DNA of 64,000 nt from Rachicladosporium sp. CCFEE 5018 (lineage: Eukaryota; Ascomycota; Dothideomycetes; Cladosporiales; Cladosporiaceae): assembly GCA_002077045.2 (NCBI GenBank), contig KZ111200.1, positions 27,162 to 91,161 of the forward strand, given 5' to 3'. A program made the position numbers and the translations under genes. Below the pieces are notes generated by a model that made no database searches, was not told the DNA's origin, and saw nothing but the letters and a program-made list of their open reading frames with translations. Below are positions 22,340 to 33,887 of the stretch, in pieces (within the stretch, counting starts at the first letter, position 1; the number at the start of each line of letters is the position of its first letter).

Positions 22340-22826
22340 ATGGTCTGGTAGAGGAAAGGATTGTGGGAGGTAAACTAGATCGGCGTATACGGTAGAGAGG
22401 TATACAGAAGTGCCTTCTAGACTTCACACGTGTACTCTGTTTACGCGACGTGAAAAAGCTAAAGCGCGTCGAGGGCAACAAGTCAGGTTGCAGGTAGGTC
22501 GCGGGTATTATTTCATCCATGCTATGTGTTCTAGCCTTAGCGCTGATTTCAGGAGAATAAGCAAGAGCGGGAGGCGGAAAGCGCCGTGCGGGAAAGCGAG
22601 TGCGGGGAGAATATCAAAACGGCGAAATTGCAGGCAGAGGGCAGTGATGGCGGTGAAGATAGCGGCGCAAATGTACGTCTGAAGAAATATAGTCGCATAC
22701 AGAGTGTGTGTAGGAGATGGTTCTGGGTAAATTTTGGGAGTGTTTGGGGCAATTCGAGGTAATTTTGGGCTCAGTATCAATAGAGAATCAGTCCCATCGA
22801 GCTGTAGTAGTGAGGAACAGTCCTAG
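22340..22826. other. Intergenic stretch left of the pogo/Fot1-like transposon
   Basis: Short frames only; no supported gene. Contains the insertion site (TA at 22827-22828). Confidence 0.4.
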
Positions 22827-22828
22827 TA

Positions 22829-22878
22829 GAAGGCTTCCCCCCATCTCGCACGTCCCCACACAACGCACGCTTTTGACG
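22829..22878 (+). repeat. Left terminal inverted repeat of the pogo/Fot1-like element
   Basis: 50 bp; its inner 40 bases are the exact reverse complement of 24904-24943. Confidence 0.93.
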
Positions 22879-22982
22879 AGGGCATTGCTTCGACAACATG
22901 AGGTGTTAACTTCATGAACATTGACCGTAGAGGCATGAGATTAGAGGATGTTGTTCGGTGGCTAATCTGTCATTCTATCTAC

Positions 22983-24863
22983 TCAGATCTCGTTGCGATG
23001 GCGTTGTTTTCGGATAGCACGACCAGATCGTGTTTTAGCCTCCTCAACAGCCTGCTGCAGTGTTGGCTGTGTTTCAGCAACCATAGCCTTTTGAGGCCTC
23101 TTTTGAGTCTTTGGCCTCTTAGATGGCCTACTGTTCGTGGCCTCTGAGTCTGTTATAGCACGCTTTGCTGTCTGTTTAGCCTCCTGCTGTCGTTGTCGCT
23201 CTGCCTTCTTCAGAGCTGCTATAGCCTTCCTCGAAGCAGCCCTTGCTAATCGATCATCGCGCTTTTGCTGAGCCTCTACCTCCTTCTGAGCCTTCTGAGT
23301 AGCTCTATCTTGAGCTCTATCTATCTTAGATTGAGCCTCAACCTCCTTTGCCTTCTCCTTTGCAGCCTGAAGCTCCTTTGCCCTCTCAATCTTGGAAGGA
23401 CTAAAGAACAACACTCCAAGGCCCTCCTGTGCTCGCAGCTCTTCAGTGAACGGCCTGCCATGCTTCTTCCTCCTCTTCTGCTGCTGGATGACCTCAAGGT
23501 AGCCTTGTTCACGCTCTCGCGCAAGTGTAAGCTCTGTTGCAAAGGCAAGGCATGCGTTGCTTAGTTTGTTCACAACCTTCTGTGTTTGGACGTCATTGCT
23601 AACTAGCTGTTCATTCACAATCCTCTTGATCTTACCAATAGCTGTTGGCGAGTCTAAACAGCTACTTGAGTGAGATGCAGAAGGTGTTGTAACAGGTAAG
23701 GCCTCGGTATCGTTCTTGAAGATCTGAAGCACTTCATCTGGATTAAACGGCTCCAAACCAGTCTTCAGCCATGCTGACTTGATGTTAGCCTCTGTGAACG
23801 CTCTCTGGTAGGCTCTGAAGAAGTTGGAGAAGAAGTCACGCTTCGCGAGCCTTGCAAGGCCTTGCGAAAGGCGAGTATGACGATCTAGCTCCTGGCTGTA
23901 GAAGGTAGCTAAAGGTCGAAACATGCTGACATCTAAGGGCTGCAATCGATGCGTAGCATGCGGAGGAAAGATAGCAATAAGGATCCTATTGCTTTTGCAC
24001 CAATCAAGGAACTCAATAGTGCAGTGGGAGCCATGGCCATCAAATATCAGCAGCCTCCAGTTCCTCCTAGCTTTGGTAACTGTCTGAGCGTTGAATAGGC
24101 TCTGTAGCCAACTCAAACCAAGTTCGTTGCTGGTCCAGCCATTTGGAGAGCTTGCAAACCAGCACTGGTGTTCGCTTGGATCGTAATCTTGAAGCCAGAT
24201 GTCCTGAAGATCACCACTTACGGCCTTGTAAACTAGCGCTGGCGGTAATGAGGTACCGTCTGCACAGATAGTAGCTAGAACTGTTATCCACTCTCTGCTA
24301 CCATCTTGACCAGTGCCTAGTAGCTTCTGTTGCTTCATCATGGCCTTAGGGAAGATCCTCTGTACCTTTTGAAGGTGGCCAATGAGGAAGCCCTTTTCGT
24401 CCATGTTGTAGGTGTTGCAAGGCTGTATATCGTATGCTTGCATCTTCTGCTGTAGGATATCGAAGTACTGCTGAAAGGATGCCTTTGACTCGGCCTTGTG
24501 CCTCTCAAGGTCAAGGGTGTTGAGATAGCGTGTGTCAAGGGTAGCATGGTGCCTTCGTCTGAACTTCGCAGACCAGTTTTTCCCTGCCTCTTTACCACTG
24601 ATGGTTGAGGCCCACATACGCACTATAGCCGGTGTAGGCGGTAAGCACCATTCGCAGAGCCTCCAGATCTCCTTGATTAGCTGTTGTTCCTCCTTAGGAG
24701 TCAGTAATTGTCGTCGTGTCGCATTGCTAGCTCTAGAGACACTTTGGCCATGATATCGCTTGCTGAGAGTGCTACGGTCAACACCAAAGGATCTAGCTGC
24801 GGCAGCTATTTGTGGTCTATCAGAGGAACGTAGGAACGCGACAGCATCATCAATAGGTGCCAT
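22983..24863 (-). CDS. Pogo/Fot1-like DDE transposase
   Basis: 626 residues from the ATG at 24863 to TGA 22985-22983, no breaks. An N-terminal helix-turn-helix of the Psq/pogo type (VDRSTLSKRYHGQS, about residues 5-45) is followed by a CENP-B-type DNA-binding region (KEEQQLIKEIWRL; WSAKFRRRH). The DDE catalytic domain contains the first Asp in YNMDEKGF, the second in LLIFDGHGSH, and the HRLQPLDVSMF block with the third acidic position. The C-terminal 200 residues are an unusually long charged coiled-coil (AKEKAKEVEAQSKIDRAQDR and similar), ending in a basic, nuclear-localisation-like tail. It moves the surrounding element by cut-and-paste at TA sites. All catalytic landmarks are present, so activity is plausible. 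Confidence 0.93.
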   Translation of the reverse strand: MAPIDDAVAFLRSSDRPQIAAAARSFGVDRSTLSKRYHGQSVSRASNATRRQLLTPKEEQQLIKEIWRLCEWCLPPTPAIVRMWASTISGKEAGKNWSAKFRRRHHATLDTRYLNTLDLERHKAESKASFQQYFDILQQKMQAYDIQPCNTYNMDEKGFLIGHLQKVQRIFPKAMMKQQKLLGTGQDGSREWITVLATICADGTSLPPALVYKAVSGDLQDIWLQDYDPSEHQCWFASSPNGWTSNELGLSWLQSLFNAQTVTKARRNWRLLIFDGHGSHCTIEFLDWCKSNRILIAIFPPHATHRLQPLDVSMFRPLATFYSQELDRHTRLSQGLARLAKRDFFSNFFRAYQRAFTEANIKSAWLKTGLEPFNPDEVLQIFKNDTEALPVTTPSASHSSSCLDSPTAIGKIKRIVNEQLVSNDVQTQKVVNKLSNACLAFATELTLAREREQGYLEVIQQQKRRKKHGRPFTEELRAQEGLGVLFFSPSKIERAKELQAAKEKAKEVEAQSKIDRAQDRATQKAQKEVEAQQKRDDRLARAASRKAIAALKKAERQRQQEAKQTAKRAITDSEATNSRPSKRPKTQKRPQKAMVAETQPTLQQAVEEAKTRSGRAIRKQRHRNEI

Positions 24864-24903
24864 GGTGTTGAATTATCGCGTGGTTGTTGTGTTCGTCGAG
24901 ACG

Positions 24904-24952
24904 CGTCAAAAGCGTGCGTTGTGTGGGGACGTGCGAGATGGGGGACACCTTC
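24904..24952 (-). repeat. Right terminal inverted repeat of the pogo/Fot1-like element
   Basis: 49 bp inverted counterpart of 22829-22878, followed by the TA duplication. Confidence 0.93.
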
Positions 24953-25314
24953 TAGTCAATACTGCGCTGTGTTTCCCAGATACTCAGAACATTCAAGATC
25001 CCGATAGATCTCGTGCAACTTTTTCAACAGCGGCCGCAAGATGCTCTGACTAAGCGGAGCCTTACACGTGGGGCGAACACGCAAAGCCATCCGCTGACTG
25101 AGCGGACGATTCTCGGCTTCTTCAAAGCTGTGCCAGGGCATGCGTTTGGCGTCGATCTGTCCGTCTGATGCCAGAGCCCGAGCTACTTGACCCCGGAGAA
25201 CATTTTCCTTGGACTCTTAGCACGGCCTTCCCGATGGGCTACTGCATCGTCACTTGGACGGCAGACAGAATGACTTTGGTGCTGTGTTTATTCGGATCCG
25301 AAAAGCCGTCGGAA

Positions 25315-26151
25315 TCAAGCGATGCATCCTCGGACCCCAGTTCTTGGCCGCTGCCCCCACTTGCCAGGGTCATCCGCCAGCACCGTGATGGTTAACGAGC
25401 GAGTAGGCGTGTCGGCTGTGAACAGGATGTGGCGAGACCACTCCGAATGACTTACACAATCACGTCCGTTCATCAGTGTACGATGGACGGTGGGATGCGT
25501 TCGGCCGAGTTCAGGATGTGTCATACGTAAAAGGTAGATACAAATTTCGAGCCAGTAGATGACCGGGCTCACTCATACCTTCTTCGTCACTACGGCAGGA
25601 GCAGTCCTGCTTTCCTACGGTCCGAACGGACCCTCACGCAGGATGTCTTCAAAAGTTCGACATGTGGGTGCCAACGTCTAGCATATATGTGCACATCTCT
25701 GACTGATACCTGCCAACCTTCAGAGCTTTGATGCCCTCTGGGCACAGACCCGGCAAGTTGTTGGGTGTTTGCTTCAGGAAGACCCTAGCAGGAGTACTGT
25801 CATACATGGAGAAGTGGATGAGTTCGTCGGAATGATACAGACGTGGCAGCGGAGCAACTTCAGAGACGACGCAACCAGTCACTCACACACTCTGGCTTTC
25901 CAGCCACGGGGTACGGTTGCTGCCGTCTCTGTACTTGCCGCCGTTGCAGCTGGTGACCGCCGTGCAGAGGGGTGGACCTTTTGTGGAATAGGTGTGCAAG
26001 TCTTGTTGCCGTAGAGCTTCCGCACGCCCTCTGATAACACATCACCTGGCCAAGGCTTTCGTGGTCGATACACCGCCATCGCTACTCTTTTCACCAATCG
26101 AGATTCTTTCTCGTCGTGTCTTCGCTTCTTAGACCTCAAAATTGTCTCCAC
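25315..26151 (-). CDS. Possible unknown gene or relic in several short exons
   Basis: Three minus-strand frames lie in order (26151-25879, 25882-25649, 25572-25315) with composition that looks coding: KKRRHDEKESRLVKRVAMAV (basic), LYHSDELIHFSMYDSTPARV, and WSRHILFTADTPTRSLTITV. No family was recognised, and splice sites joining all three were not established. Further weak similarity to coding sequence continues toward 25160 (DSDGFSDPNKHSTKVILSA). Treat as a candidate only. Confidence 0.25.
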
Positions 26152-26159
26152 TCCCCAAA

Positions 26160-26640
26160 AGTCCTGCCATAGTGTCGATGGGCGAAGCGCCGTTCCGCTC
26201 CGCCCCTCCCAGACGTCTCCGAACGATGCTCCCGTCTGGTTGCTCTAGGCTCTATCGACCGTCTGCGTCTCGTGGTTGCGCTGTCTGGTCATGATGCGTA
26301 TGTTGTCTTCGATCTCTTCAGATGATCGCAAGGGTGTTACTCAACCGCTCTGACGATCAGCGAATAGTCCAAGCGTACTACCGCTCTGCTTGTCGTTAAG
26401 ACCGGTCGTGCAATCTTTCTTGTTCTTGACAGCGCATACTTGCACGAGAGTCGAGGTGGGAGAAAGATGTACGCTGGGAAGACAATGTCGTTTTGCATGT
26501 GCTCGTGCACGCTGCATTGGCCCCGCTTTCTTGACCCACGTTAGTTGAATCTCCCCAGGGCTTCTGCTCCTCTCCAGCTTCCTGCGGTGCGCCCCAAGAC
26601 CACCCTGCGACCAGAAAAGTATCTGTGCTTCCAACTTTTT
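26160..26640. other. Intergenic stretch, no gene recognised
   Basis: No supported coding sequence. Confidence 0.3.
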
Positions 26641-26641
26641 T

Positions 26642-27474
26642 GGAACCGCGAGACATAGAACCACAAAAGGCTTCAGTTTATTACAGCGATATGTCTTCGT
26701 CTACAGCTTGTTCGAACATAGCAGTAGACCACATGATCCAGCAGCTGTCATTGCGACACAACTTCCTGTGGGTAAACCTCTTCCTCATTATTATGGTGAA
26801 GTTTTCGACCATGTTGTTCAATACGCGAGACAGGATATTCGGGCACTCGAACCTGACGAGATCAATGTCACCAAGCGACTGGCTGAACCGTGCGGCGTTC
26901 CTGGAGGAACCTTGGTCTTATTGCAGCAGCCTGTAGAAACCCATGAGTTCTGCGGAGGAACAGCTGCTACTATCCACAGCTGCAAGACTCCACAAGAGCT
27001 ACACAACATCTTTCACACTGTTTCTCATGTTACCGTGGCCATTGCTGACCTCGATATCCTCGACACACAGCCGTTCGTTCGACCTTCCGATGGTAAGAGA
27101 CTTGACCCGTCACTCCGGAAACAATTGCAGCTTCATCTACTCAAGACTATCAGAGCGCGTAGTCCTGCAGTAGTCATGTGTGCACCTCGGTCGTTCGATG
27201 AGGCTGATCCCTTGGAGTGCTTCGCAAGACTTGGTGTGGGCAAAACGATGCCGGAGAGCCACAGTGCAGAACACGGGCAACCGTACAGAGTGAACGCTTT
27301 CCACCCATCCTACGCGCTTAACTTCTATCCGTTGGAGCCCGACTTCAGGTGATTGCTGCCCCTCGAAGCGATCCATGTCTGCAGACAACACAGCGGTGAT
27401 TGGGTTGAGGAGGATTGGATGCACGAATTTAGAGAGCGCTGCAGAGTCACTTGCACCACGCTCTCCAGTACTTG
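26642..27474 (+). pseudogene. Unknown conserved-looking protein, premature TGA
   Basis: Family not recognised. The frame is open from at least 26642 to a TGA at 27350-27352. The same frame then continues in coding-like sequence (LLPLEAIHVCRQHSGDWVEE) to a stop at 27472-27474. Notable segments: GGTLVLLQQPVETHEFCGG, DLDILDTQPFVRPSDGKRLD, and YRVNAFHPSYALNFYP before the stop. The last block resembles the His-Pro-Ser-Tyr endings of some fungal proteins, but this is not enough for a name. No ATG is in frame near the 5' end (26691 is out of frame), so the start or a first exon is missing from this model. The TGA could come from CGA by deamination. Confidence 0.45.
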
Positions 27475-28160
27475 ACATCCTCCTCGCAAACTCTGTTGGA
27501 CACTACTGACATGGTTACAGGTGAAAGAGCGCGAAAAAGTAACATCCCTGACGATCGTCTAGAAGCTGCCATCCATAGCATAAGAGAAGCCGTTATCTAT
27601 ATTACGGCATCTACCGACCTGGCTTTTCCAGAGAATTTGAAGGCGACCAACTCAAAAGAAATATATCACAAGTGTCTGCAGAGTGATGTAGGTCAAAAAT
27701 ATGACAAGCTCGCACTATCCTTATAGGAGGTAAGCCGCTTGCACACCGAGACTTCTGCGCACATCGAGGATCAACGACTGCGGATGAAACTGCAAAGAGA
27801 GTTGCGTGCCAAGCTAGAAGCGCAAGAGTAAGATACTCAGCTCAATTGCGCTTCGATTCCTGGGTCATTTCCTATGGTAATGAGAGTGGGCGGATGTGTT
27901 CTAAACACGAAGCCTTGGACGACAGGCAGATACTATGCGCGCTTCATTGACCACAACTTGATCGGTTCCCATTGCCCGTATCTCTATCACTGGCGTCAGA
28001 CATTGACAGAGTGCGTGAGAGATATGAACAATGCTTGGACGTGTATTACACACTCAGCGATTGGAGGACTTCTTTCGAAGAACTCAAGGCAGATTCGCTT
28101 GACTGCGCAGTCAACATCGAACTACAACTTGAAAACTGCAGAGAAGAGTTACTCATCTAA
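27451..28160 (+). pseudogene. Coiled-coil protein fragments, possibly the end of the preceding gene
   Basis: Frames 27511-27726 (RKSNIPDDRLEAAIHSIREA), about 27735-27831 (HIEDQRLRMKLQRELRAKLE) and about 27972-28160 (DIDRVRERYEQCLDVYYTL; NIELQLENCREELLI) all read as charged helices in plus orientation but are not in one frame. They may be exons or decayed pieces of one coiled-coil gene following 26642-27474. Function unknown. Confidence 0.3.
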
Positions 28161-28164
28161 GACC

Positions 28165-28650
28165 AACAATGGCTGGGCTTGTGCAGCTTCAAGTACGGTT
28201 ATTTATGGTTCACACTATTTCTTGTCCGAAGTCTGTGGCCACCTAACTTAGTCAATATGGTTCGATTCGATATTCTACTATCCCGCTATACAGATCCAAG
28301 CGGGTTGTTGCTGTGAATAGAATCAAGGAGGAACGTCGTAGCTAGAAGCACAGCTGAAGACTCCTTCCTCTATACTGAGTGGAAACTGCTCGTTACGATT
28401 CCCGGAATTGAGGACGAGGAAGGGGAAAGTATCGAGGAAGTTACATCCGAGATTGAGAGTGATTGTATTATCGTAGCGGGTAGTGAAGCGGTTTCGAGAT
28501 ACAGGGTTTAGAATCTTGTCCGACTTCAGGGTCATTGACGTTAGGCAAGTAGACGGCCGGACCAATTTGTTGATCCGATGAATTCGGGGCAGCGACCCGG
28601 AATGCAGGAAGTGCTATCTAAGAGATATCTATTCGCTGCTCAAAGCCAGT
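28165..28650. other. Intergenic stretch, no gene recognised
   Basis: Only short frames; nothing identified. Confidence 0.35.
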
Positions 28651-28652
28651 GA

Positions 28653-29024
28653 TCACTTCTTCAGGTTCTTCTCGAGATCGTCAAAGCGGTTGTTCACCAC
28701 CTCTTCCGGATCTCCTTCATCGACAGGCATGTCGGCCTGCGACCAAACCTCATGCGAGTTCTTGTCCGCGAGAGTTTTGAGTGTTGGGTTGTCCGCGCCC
28801 TTATTGACCTGGAACTTGTAGCGCTTGAACCTTTTACCGTCTTTGACAATTGTGTCGGCGTTATCGAGGCGAACCCCAATCTTTTGGTCATTGTTCCCAG
28901 CCTGTGTAGGGGCCGCTCTAGTGCCAGGTGTGCCTTCGCCTCTAACAAGTTTCGCCACTCGAGATGGGCTCGCCAATACCCAAGTCTTGAGACCCTTGAG
29001 GGACTCCTTCAATGCTTGACTCAT
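28653..29024 (-). CDS. Small unknown soluble protein
   Basis: 123 residues from the ATG at 29024 to TGA 28655-28653, single exon. It begins MSQALKESLKGLKTWVLASP. The middle, after a Gly/Thr/Ala-rich linker, contains KFQVNKGADNPTLKTLADKN. It ends in an acidic and then lysine-rich helix (NNRFDDLEKNLKK). No signal peptide, membrane segment or known motif. Base composition and the intact frame suggest a real gene; function unknown. Confidence 0.5.
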   Translation of the reverse strand: MSQALKESLKGLKTWVLASPSRVAKLVRGEGTPGTRAAPTQAGNNDQKIGVRLDNADTIVKDGKRFKRYKFQVNKGADNPTLKTLADKNSHEVWSQADMPVDEGDPEEVVNNRFDDLEKNLKK

Positions 29025-29039
29025 TGTCGCTACTTCCAA

Positions 29040-29620
29040 TCAGAGGCATTCTAGTAAGAAGTTTTGATGGCCGGGAACACGTACATAGAGATCTATTCAC
29101 GCTTCCATATCGTCAGTAAGATGTAATAAGATGATTGATATCTGGAACAATACACACTGACTTCGTGATGCACTTCTCGAAATTCTTTATCGATCGTTCT
29201 TGAAGCTTCGTCAAGAACGAGTAGTCATCTATATACGGTGACTCTGCTGTGATGGGCGCTATCAAAACGCATGTGTACGCGGGAACTGCAACGTACCCAA
29301 CCGTTCTCCGATCACTATGCATCTGCAGGACAGTATGGAGGATAGGACGTGACCATCATCTAACGGCTTCCAGATAAAGCACATGTGGGCGAATGAGAAA
29401 TGAAAGTGTTAGGCTACACGCTACATGCTCATCAAGTCACAGGGCGAGCGGCGTGTGTGCGGACGCCCAGCCCCGCATAATTGCACTGATTGGCCATTGG
29501 TCCCGCTTGGCTGCATACGTCACAAGCCGTCTCGTGTGGCAGCCGCCCTCGCGCCCCTAACACATACCTGTACTTGTACACGCGCAGTGAGACCCAATCA
29601 ATACAGTCACCTAAGCACAG
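29040..29620. other. Upstream region of the AIM9-type gene
   Basis: Short frames on both strands without family features. Probably promoter and leader of the gene at 29625. Confidence 0.35.
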
Positions 29621-29624
29621 GGCC

Positions 29625-31520
29625 ATGAATCGCTTGAACCGCCGCCTTCGAGCCAGGAAGATAGCAGCGGCAAAAGGGGCGCAATTATGTTCAGCACTTG
29701 AGTGGTTATCGCCTCATGCGACCGCATCTGGCTCGGCCACTCTAAGGAAAGTGCATAGTTCAACATCAACGCAATCCTCAAACAGCCCGAACCAGATGCA
29801 AAGTCCGTTTGTCAAAGCCTACTCAATGCGGATAATGGATACCAACATAGGAACAGATTTGTCATGCACTGCAGATATTTTCAACTTTACGAAAGGTCGT
29901 TTCGTGACTAACGAGCAACACGAGCTGGCGCAACGCCATCGCACATTCAACGTTCGTGAGCTCGCACAGCACGCAGCACGCTCCGTAAAGGCCGGTCGCT
30001 GCCTCAGCATCAGGAAGTACCCCGATGGCATGTACAACAGAGTACTGCTGCTCTCCATGGATAATGGAAAGGAAGTTGTTGCCAAAATACCAAATCCGAA
30101 CTCCGGTCAGCCGCATCTCACCACTGCAAGCGAGGTTGCAACAATGAAATTCGTGAGTCTACCATCATGGTTGCACAGAGCATGGTCTGATATATGACAG
30201 GCTCGCGAAGTACTTCGCACACCACTGCCTGAAGTATATGCATGGAGCTCGCGGGCGCAGGAGACTCTCGTTGGTGCTGAGTTCATTTTGATGGAGAAAA
30301 TGAATGGTGTGGAGCTCGAACACTTCTTGCCAGGGATGAAAATTCAAGACAGGCTAGAGGTCGTGAAAGCTATCGCTGAGTACCAGAAATCCTGGGCGTC
30401 TGTCTCGTTTGACAAGTTTGGAAGCCTCTACTTTGCCCAAGACGTTGATGGGCTCGCTTCGTCGCCATTGACTTATCTCGATCGTGAGGGCCGGAAAGTG
30501 AACGACTCAAGATTTGTCGTTGGACCCTCAACAGGACGCGAAATGTTCGATGATGGCAGAGCCGATATTCTGTTTGATCGGGGTCCATGTAAGTTTTGAG
30601 CCATTATCTGTACCGGACTTGAGTTGACCCGATTAGGGAAATCGTTGGAGGACTACCATGCCGCCATTGGGGGGAGAGAGATTGCATGTGTGCAACACAT
30701 CTCACAACTCCCCTTATCTCCTGTGACTCTGCGTGGTCCTGGGCTTTATCAGCCAACACGTGAGAAGAAAACACACGCCCTCAGAACATATCTCAAGCTA
30801 TTCACACACCTTCTGCCCGCCGATCGATGCTTGGGGTCACCCCATCTCTGGCACGGCGACCTTCACGCAGGCAATATCTTCGTCGATCCATCCAATCCCA
30901 CTCAGATTGTAGGGCTGATCGATTGGCAATCCACCGAGTTATCTCCTTTATACTTTCAAGCTCGTCAGCCTCATTTTATAGACCACGAAGGGCCAACCAT
31001 GCATGGTCTCGAACGCCCCACCTTGCCCTCTGGTTTCGCTCAGCTTGATGGCGGCGAAAAGAGGGCAGCGCAGGCCTTGTTCTATCAACAATCCCTCTGC
31101 GCATTATATAGGAGAATCATGCATCAAAAATGTCCAAAGGTTTTCGAATGTCTCGAGTTTCAGGGGACCTCAGCATTCGCACTTCTTCTTCTCGCGCGCA
31201 ACATACTCATCGATGGAGAAGCATCGTACATGGCGCAAGCTTGCGAACTGGAAAGCATTTGGGACACCCTTCCTGGAGCTCAAGGCGCTGTCTACCCCCT
31301 TTCCTTCTCAGACGCAGATATCGAGGCAATCCAAGCGGACGTGGAAAGTGCAGCGATAGGCATGGATGCGATGCGGAGGATGCGCGAGAGCCTAGGAGAC
31401 CTCTTCCCAGAACACGGGTACGTGTCGCCTGATCGACACCAGGAAGCAGTGGATGCTATATTCCGGACAAGGGCTCAGGTGCTATCTGATGTAGTCGAAA
31501 GCGAGTGTAATTATCAGTAG
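29625..31520 (+). CDS. AIM9/APH-type phosphotransferase, probably mitochondrial
   Basis: Aminoglycoside-phosphotransferase-like (APH) protein of the Altered-Inheritance-of-Mitochondria-9 type. Exons 29625-30152, 30201-30588 and 30637-31520; introns 30153-30200 (GTGAGT...GACAG) and 30589-30636 (GTAAGT...ATTAG), each 48 bp and keeping frame, give 599 residues. An Arg-rich N-terminus (MNRLNRRLRARKIAAAKGAQ) looks like a mitochondrial presequence. Family landmarks: RFVTNEQHELAQRHRTFNV, NRVLLLSMDNGKEVVAKIPN (nucleotide-binding lysine), FILMEKMNGVEL, the catalytic loop HGDLHAGNIFV and the metal-binding LIDWQ, then LYFQARQP. All key residues are present. Length is usual for the family. The substrate is unknown; the yeast relative affects mitochondrial inheritance. 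Confidence 0.87.
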
Positions 31521-31529
31521 ATGACGCGC

Positions 31530-31985
31530 GTGAATCGAGCGCGCTTGTTTGCAGATCTACTAGCCTGTTGTCACATTCTCAGGGTAAGCGTTGGGGTTGA
31601 TTCAATTCGGAGTTGTGGATCACGATTCGAAGAATAACGTATATGAGAACGCAATACTAAGCGGGTTGACAGTGTTAGGCACATGCGTAGAGAAGAATGG
31701 ACAGGTTCCCGCCATATTCCACACGCCCACTTTAGCCTGGACGATCACCACAATGCGAGTTATTATTATTCGACGACCTACTATAATACTGTGGGGCGTT
31801 GCGTCACGATTCCAAAATTCCGGCGCCGGATCGCAACATGCACTGCCTAAAAGCGTCGTGATTGAAATTCGGGGCTGCATGCATGAGTAACGTCTATTCA
31901 GAACGCATCGGATCGATCACTTTCCACTGCTTTCAACTCAGGTGAAAACTCTGAGAGTGTCAGCATTTTTCGAAGGAAGCACTCG
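31530..31985. other. Intergenic stretch, no gene recognised
   Basis: Nothing identified between the AIM9-type gene and the convergent HET relic. Confidence 0.35.
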
Positions 31986-31989
31986 GCCT

Positions 31990-33887
31990 TTACACGATAT
32001 CAAACGCCATGCACTCGGTGAAGCGGCCCAAAGTTTGGCCCGGCAAGCATACTAACCCACAGCGGCGATGATCCCGGTCGTCAATCGCAACAAGGACAAG
32101 GGCTTGACTCTCATCCGGCTTCTTCGTGAAGATTAGTGCAATAAAGCACTCCTGCTCCGACGGAGTATCCGCCAATGTGTCAACTCTGAATTCTGCCCGT
32201 TCGAGGCCCGAGATTATCGTCGTTCCAACTGATCCCGGCGGCACAACACAGCTCGGAGCGCCTATTCTCAGACGAGACCCGGATTGGACATAATCAGGTT
32301 TATCCTGGCCTGTTGTCCCGCACGTGACGGAGAGAAGTTCAGAAACAAGTTCGAAACTGTCCTAGTCCGAGTCGACGTCATATAACGCGTCGAAGCGCAA
32401 GACTCCTCGAACAGACCCCCATGACTATGTCGGCGCGGCAAATTTGGAAGGTGGGAAATGCGTTGCCTCTCCCGACTCCACCTGCTTGCGTACCAACAGA
32501 GCGCCACTGGTAGGCTGACCTCCCAAGATCCAGCACAGTATGTCTTTGAGGCCCTTTTCAGAGAACGTAGAAGCAATCCCAGCAAGAGCTAGGAAGACGT
32601 CTGTGTCATCACTGAGATCAGCTTGAGAAAATGCCATGGTCAACTCCATCCAGTCGAAGATCACATAAAAGCGTTCAGCGCCCTCATCGGACAACACCTT
32701 GAAGATATTCTGCTGTATGTAATCAGGGTACAGGATGTTGACGGTACCACAAGCGCAGCGAGCATCATGTCGACATTCCCATATCAGGTCCTGGGCTGTG
32801 AAATGGAGTATGCGCCGGCTCAGGACGAGTTCCTGCGATAACCATTTCCCCGTTGCCAATGGGTATTGTGTGTTTAGATCTATATCCAGTTGTGATGAGG
32901 AGAAAGACTCATGCTGAAATGGCCAACTCTAGAGATCGATTGGAAGTAAGCCTGGTTGACCTCCATTTTCAAGGGCAGGTCAAACACCCGTTTCCTGGGT
33001 ATCCAGCAACCGCCACGGCCATCTTGAGCGGACATGACGGGGAACTGTTAGTGCAGCACCTTTATAGATAGCCCGCATCCTTGGGACCTCCCTTGCTTTG
33101 TCCTGGTTATCGTCTTGGACGATGCAAAGAGAATCGATCCAGAGATACTTTTCTCCCAGACGTCTACCTATAGCGTCATGGAAAGTCTGTGATAAGGTGA
33201 TAGTCTCGATACCGATCTCGTGTCTCTCGATATTTTCGTCGACAGTCTTGAGAGGTTCGTGTTCTCCAGGCCCCAAGCATGACTGTGCGCAACAAAGTCT
33301 GGTGGCGCGATAACATCACATTCCAAAAACTGGATGGTATGGGAGGAGCCTAGCGACTCTTGGCCGATAGATAGCAGTCTTGTCGAGCCCTCGGTTTATT
33401 TGCGCGCGTTACAAACGTCATGCTTTAGTCGACATGTAGCACACCAGCTTGCAATGAGATCGTATGCGTCCCTACTTTCTGGCTCGATACTACGATGCGT
33501 GAAAGTGTCTATTTCGTCTTGGATGAAGGGCCAAGGTACTCATTCGTCTAGCATGTGGCCGTCAGAAAATTGGACCCGTGTCAAGGATAACTCGGCAGTC
33601 CCACATACCCCCAGTTTTGCACAGCTCGAATTCGCCGATCCACATCCATTGTCGACTTCCATCTCTGAGAGTGATGAGTGACTCAACGATGAGACGGAAA
33701 CCAACAGAACGTATGCAGAGTCAGGGCACATTATACGGTCCAGCACAATAATCGTGCAGTAGCAGAAGTACCTCGCAGACAAGTCGGCAGCCAGTACTGC
33801 ACAGCCCTGGTCTTTTCCTCTGATGAGCTCGATCAAGCGAACCCTTTCCGCCCGGCGTGTGGAATGACTGGCATCATGATCACACAA
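31990..33887 (-). pseudogene. HET-domain (heterokaryon incompatibility) protein, broken
   Basis: HET proteins act in fungal self/non-self recognition and trigger cell death on hyphal fusion. The core is at about 33276-32980: ETITLSQTFHDAIG, KYLWIDSLCIVQDDNQD and ARE..RMRAIYKGAALTV are standard HET blocks. Just upstream SHAWG is in another frame, so a one-base shift lies in the TGGGGCC run at about 33275-33282. A downstream block, 32859-32425, has WLSQELVLSRRILHFTAQDL (the WxLQE/LSRRxLHF motif) and ECRHDARCACG. A final block, 32244-31990, closes the gene. The N-terminal frame (33887-33540) is weakly supported. Several breaks make it inactive unless they are sequencing errors. Confidence 0.7.

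Larger units (their letters stand above)
22829..24952 (-). mobile_element. Pogo/Fot1-like Tc1-mariner DNA transposon, apparently complete
   Basis: 2,124 bp element with terminal inverted repeats of about 50 bp. Left 22829-22878 begins GAAGGCTTCCCCCC and right 24904-24952 ends GGGGGACACCTTC. The inner 40 bases of the repeats match perfectly as inverted copies; only bases about 6-9 differ. It is flanked by TA on both sides (22827-22828, 24953-24954), the target duplication of this superfamily. One long uninterrupted transposase gene lies inside. Intact ORF, matching ends and TA duplication suggest a recent insertion. Confidence 0.93.

Noticed and set aside
27840..27875. TTCGATTCC as a tRNA T-loop
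   Set aside because: No acceptor stem, D-arm or anticodon arm could be folded around it.
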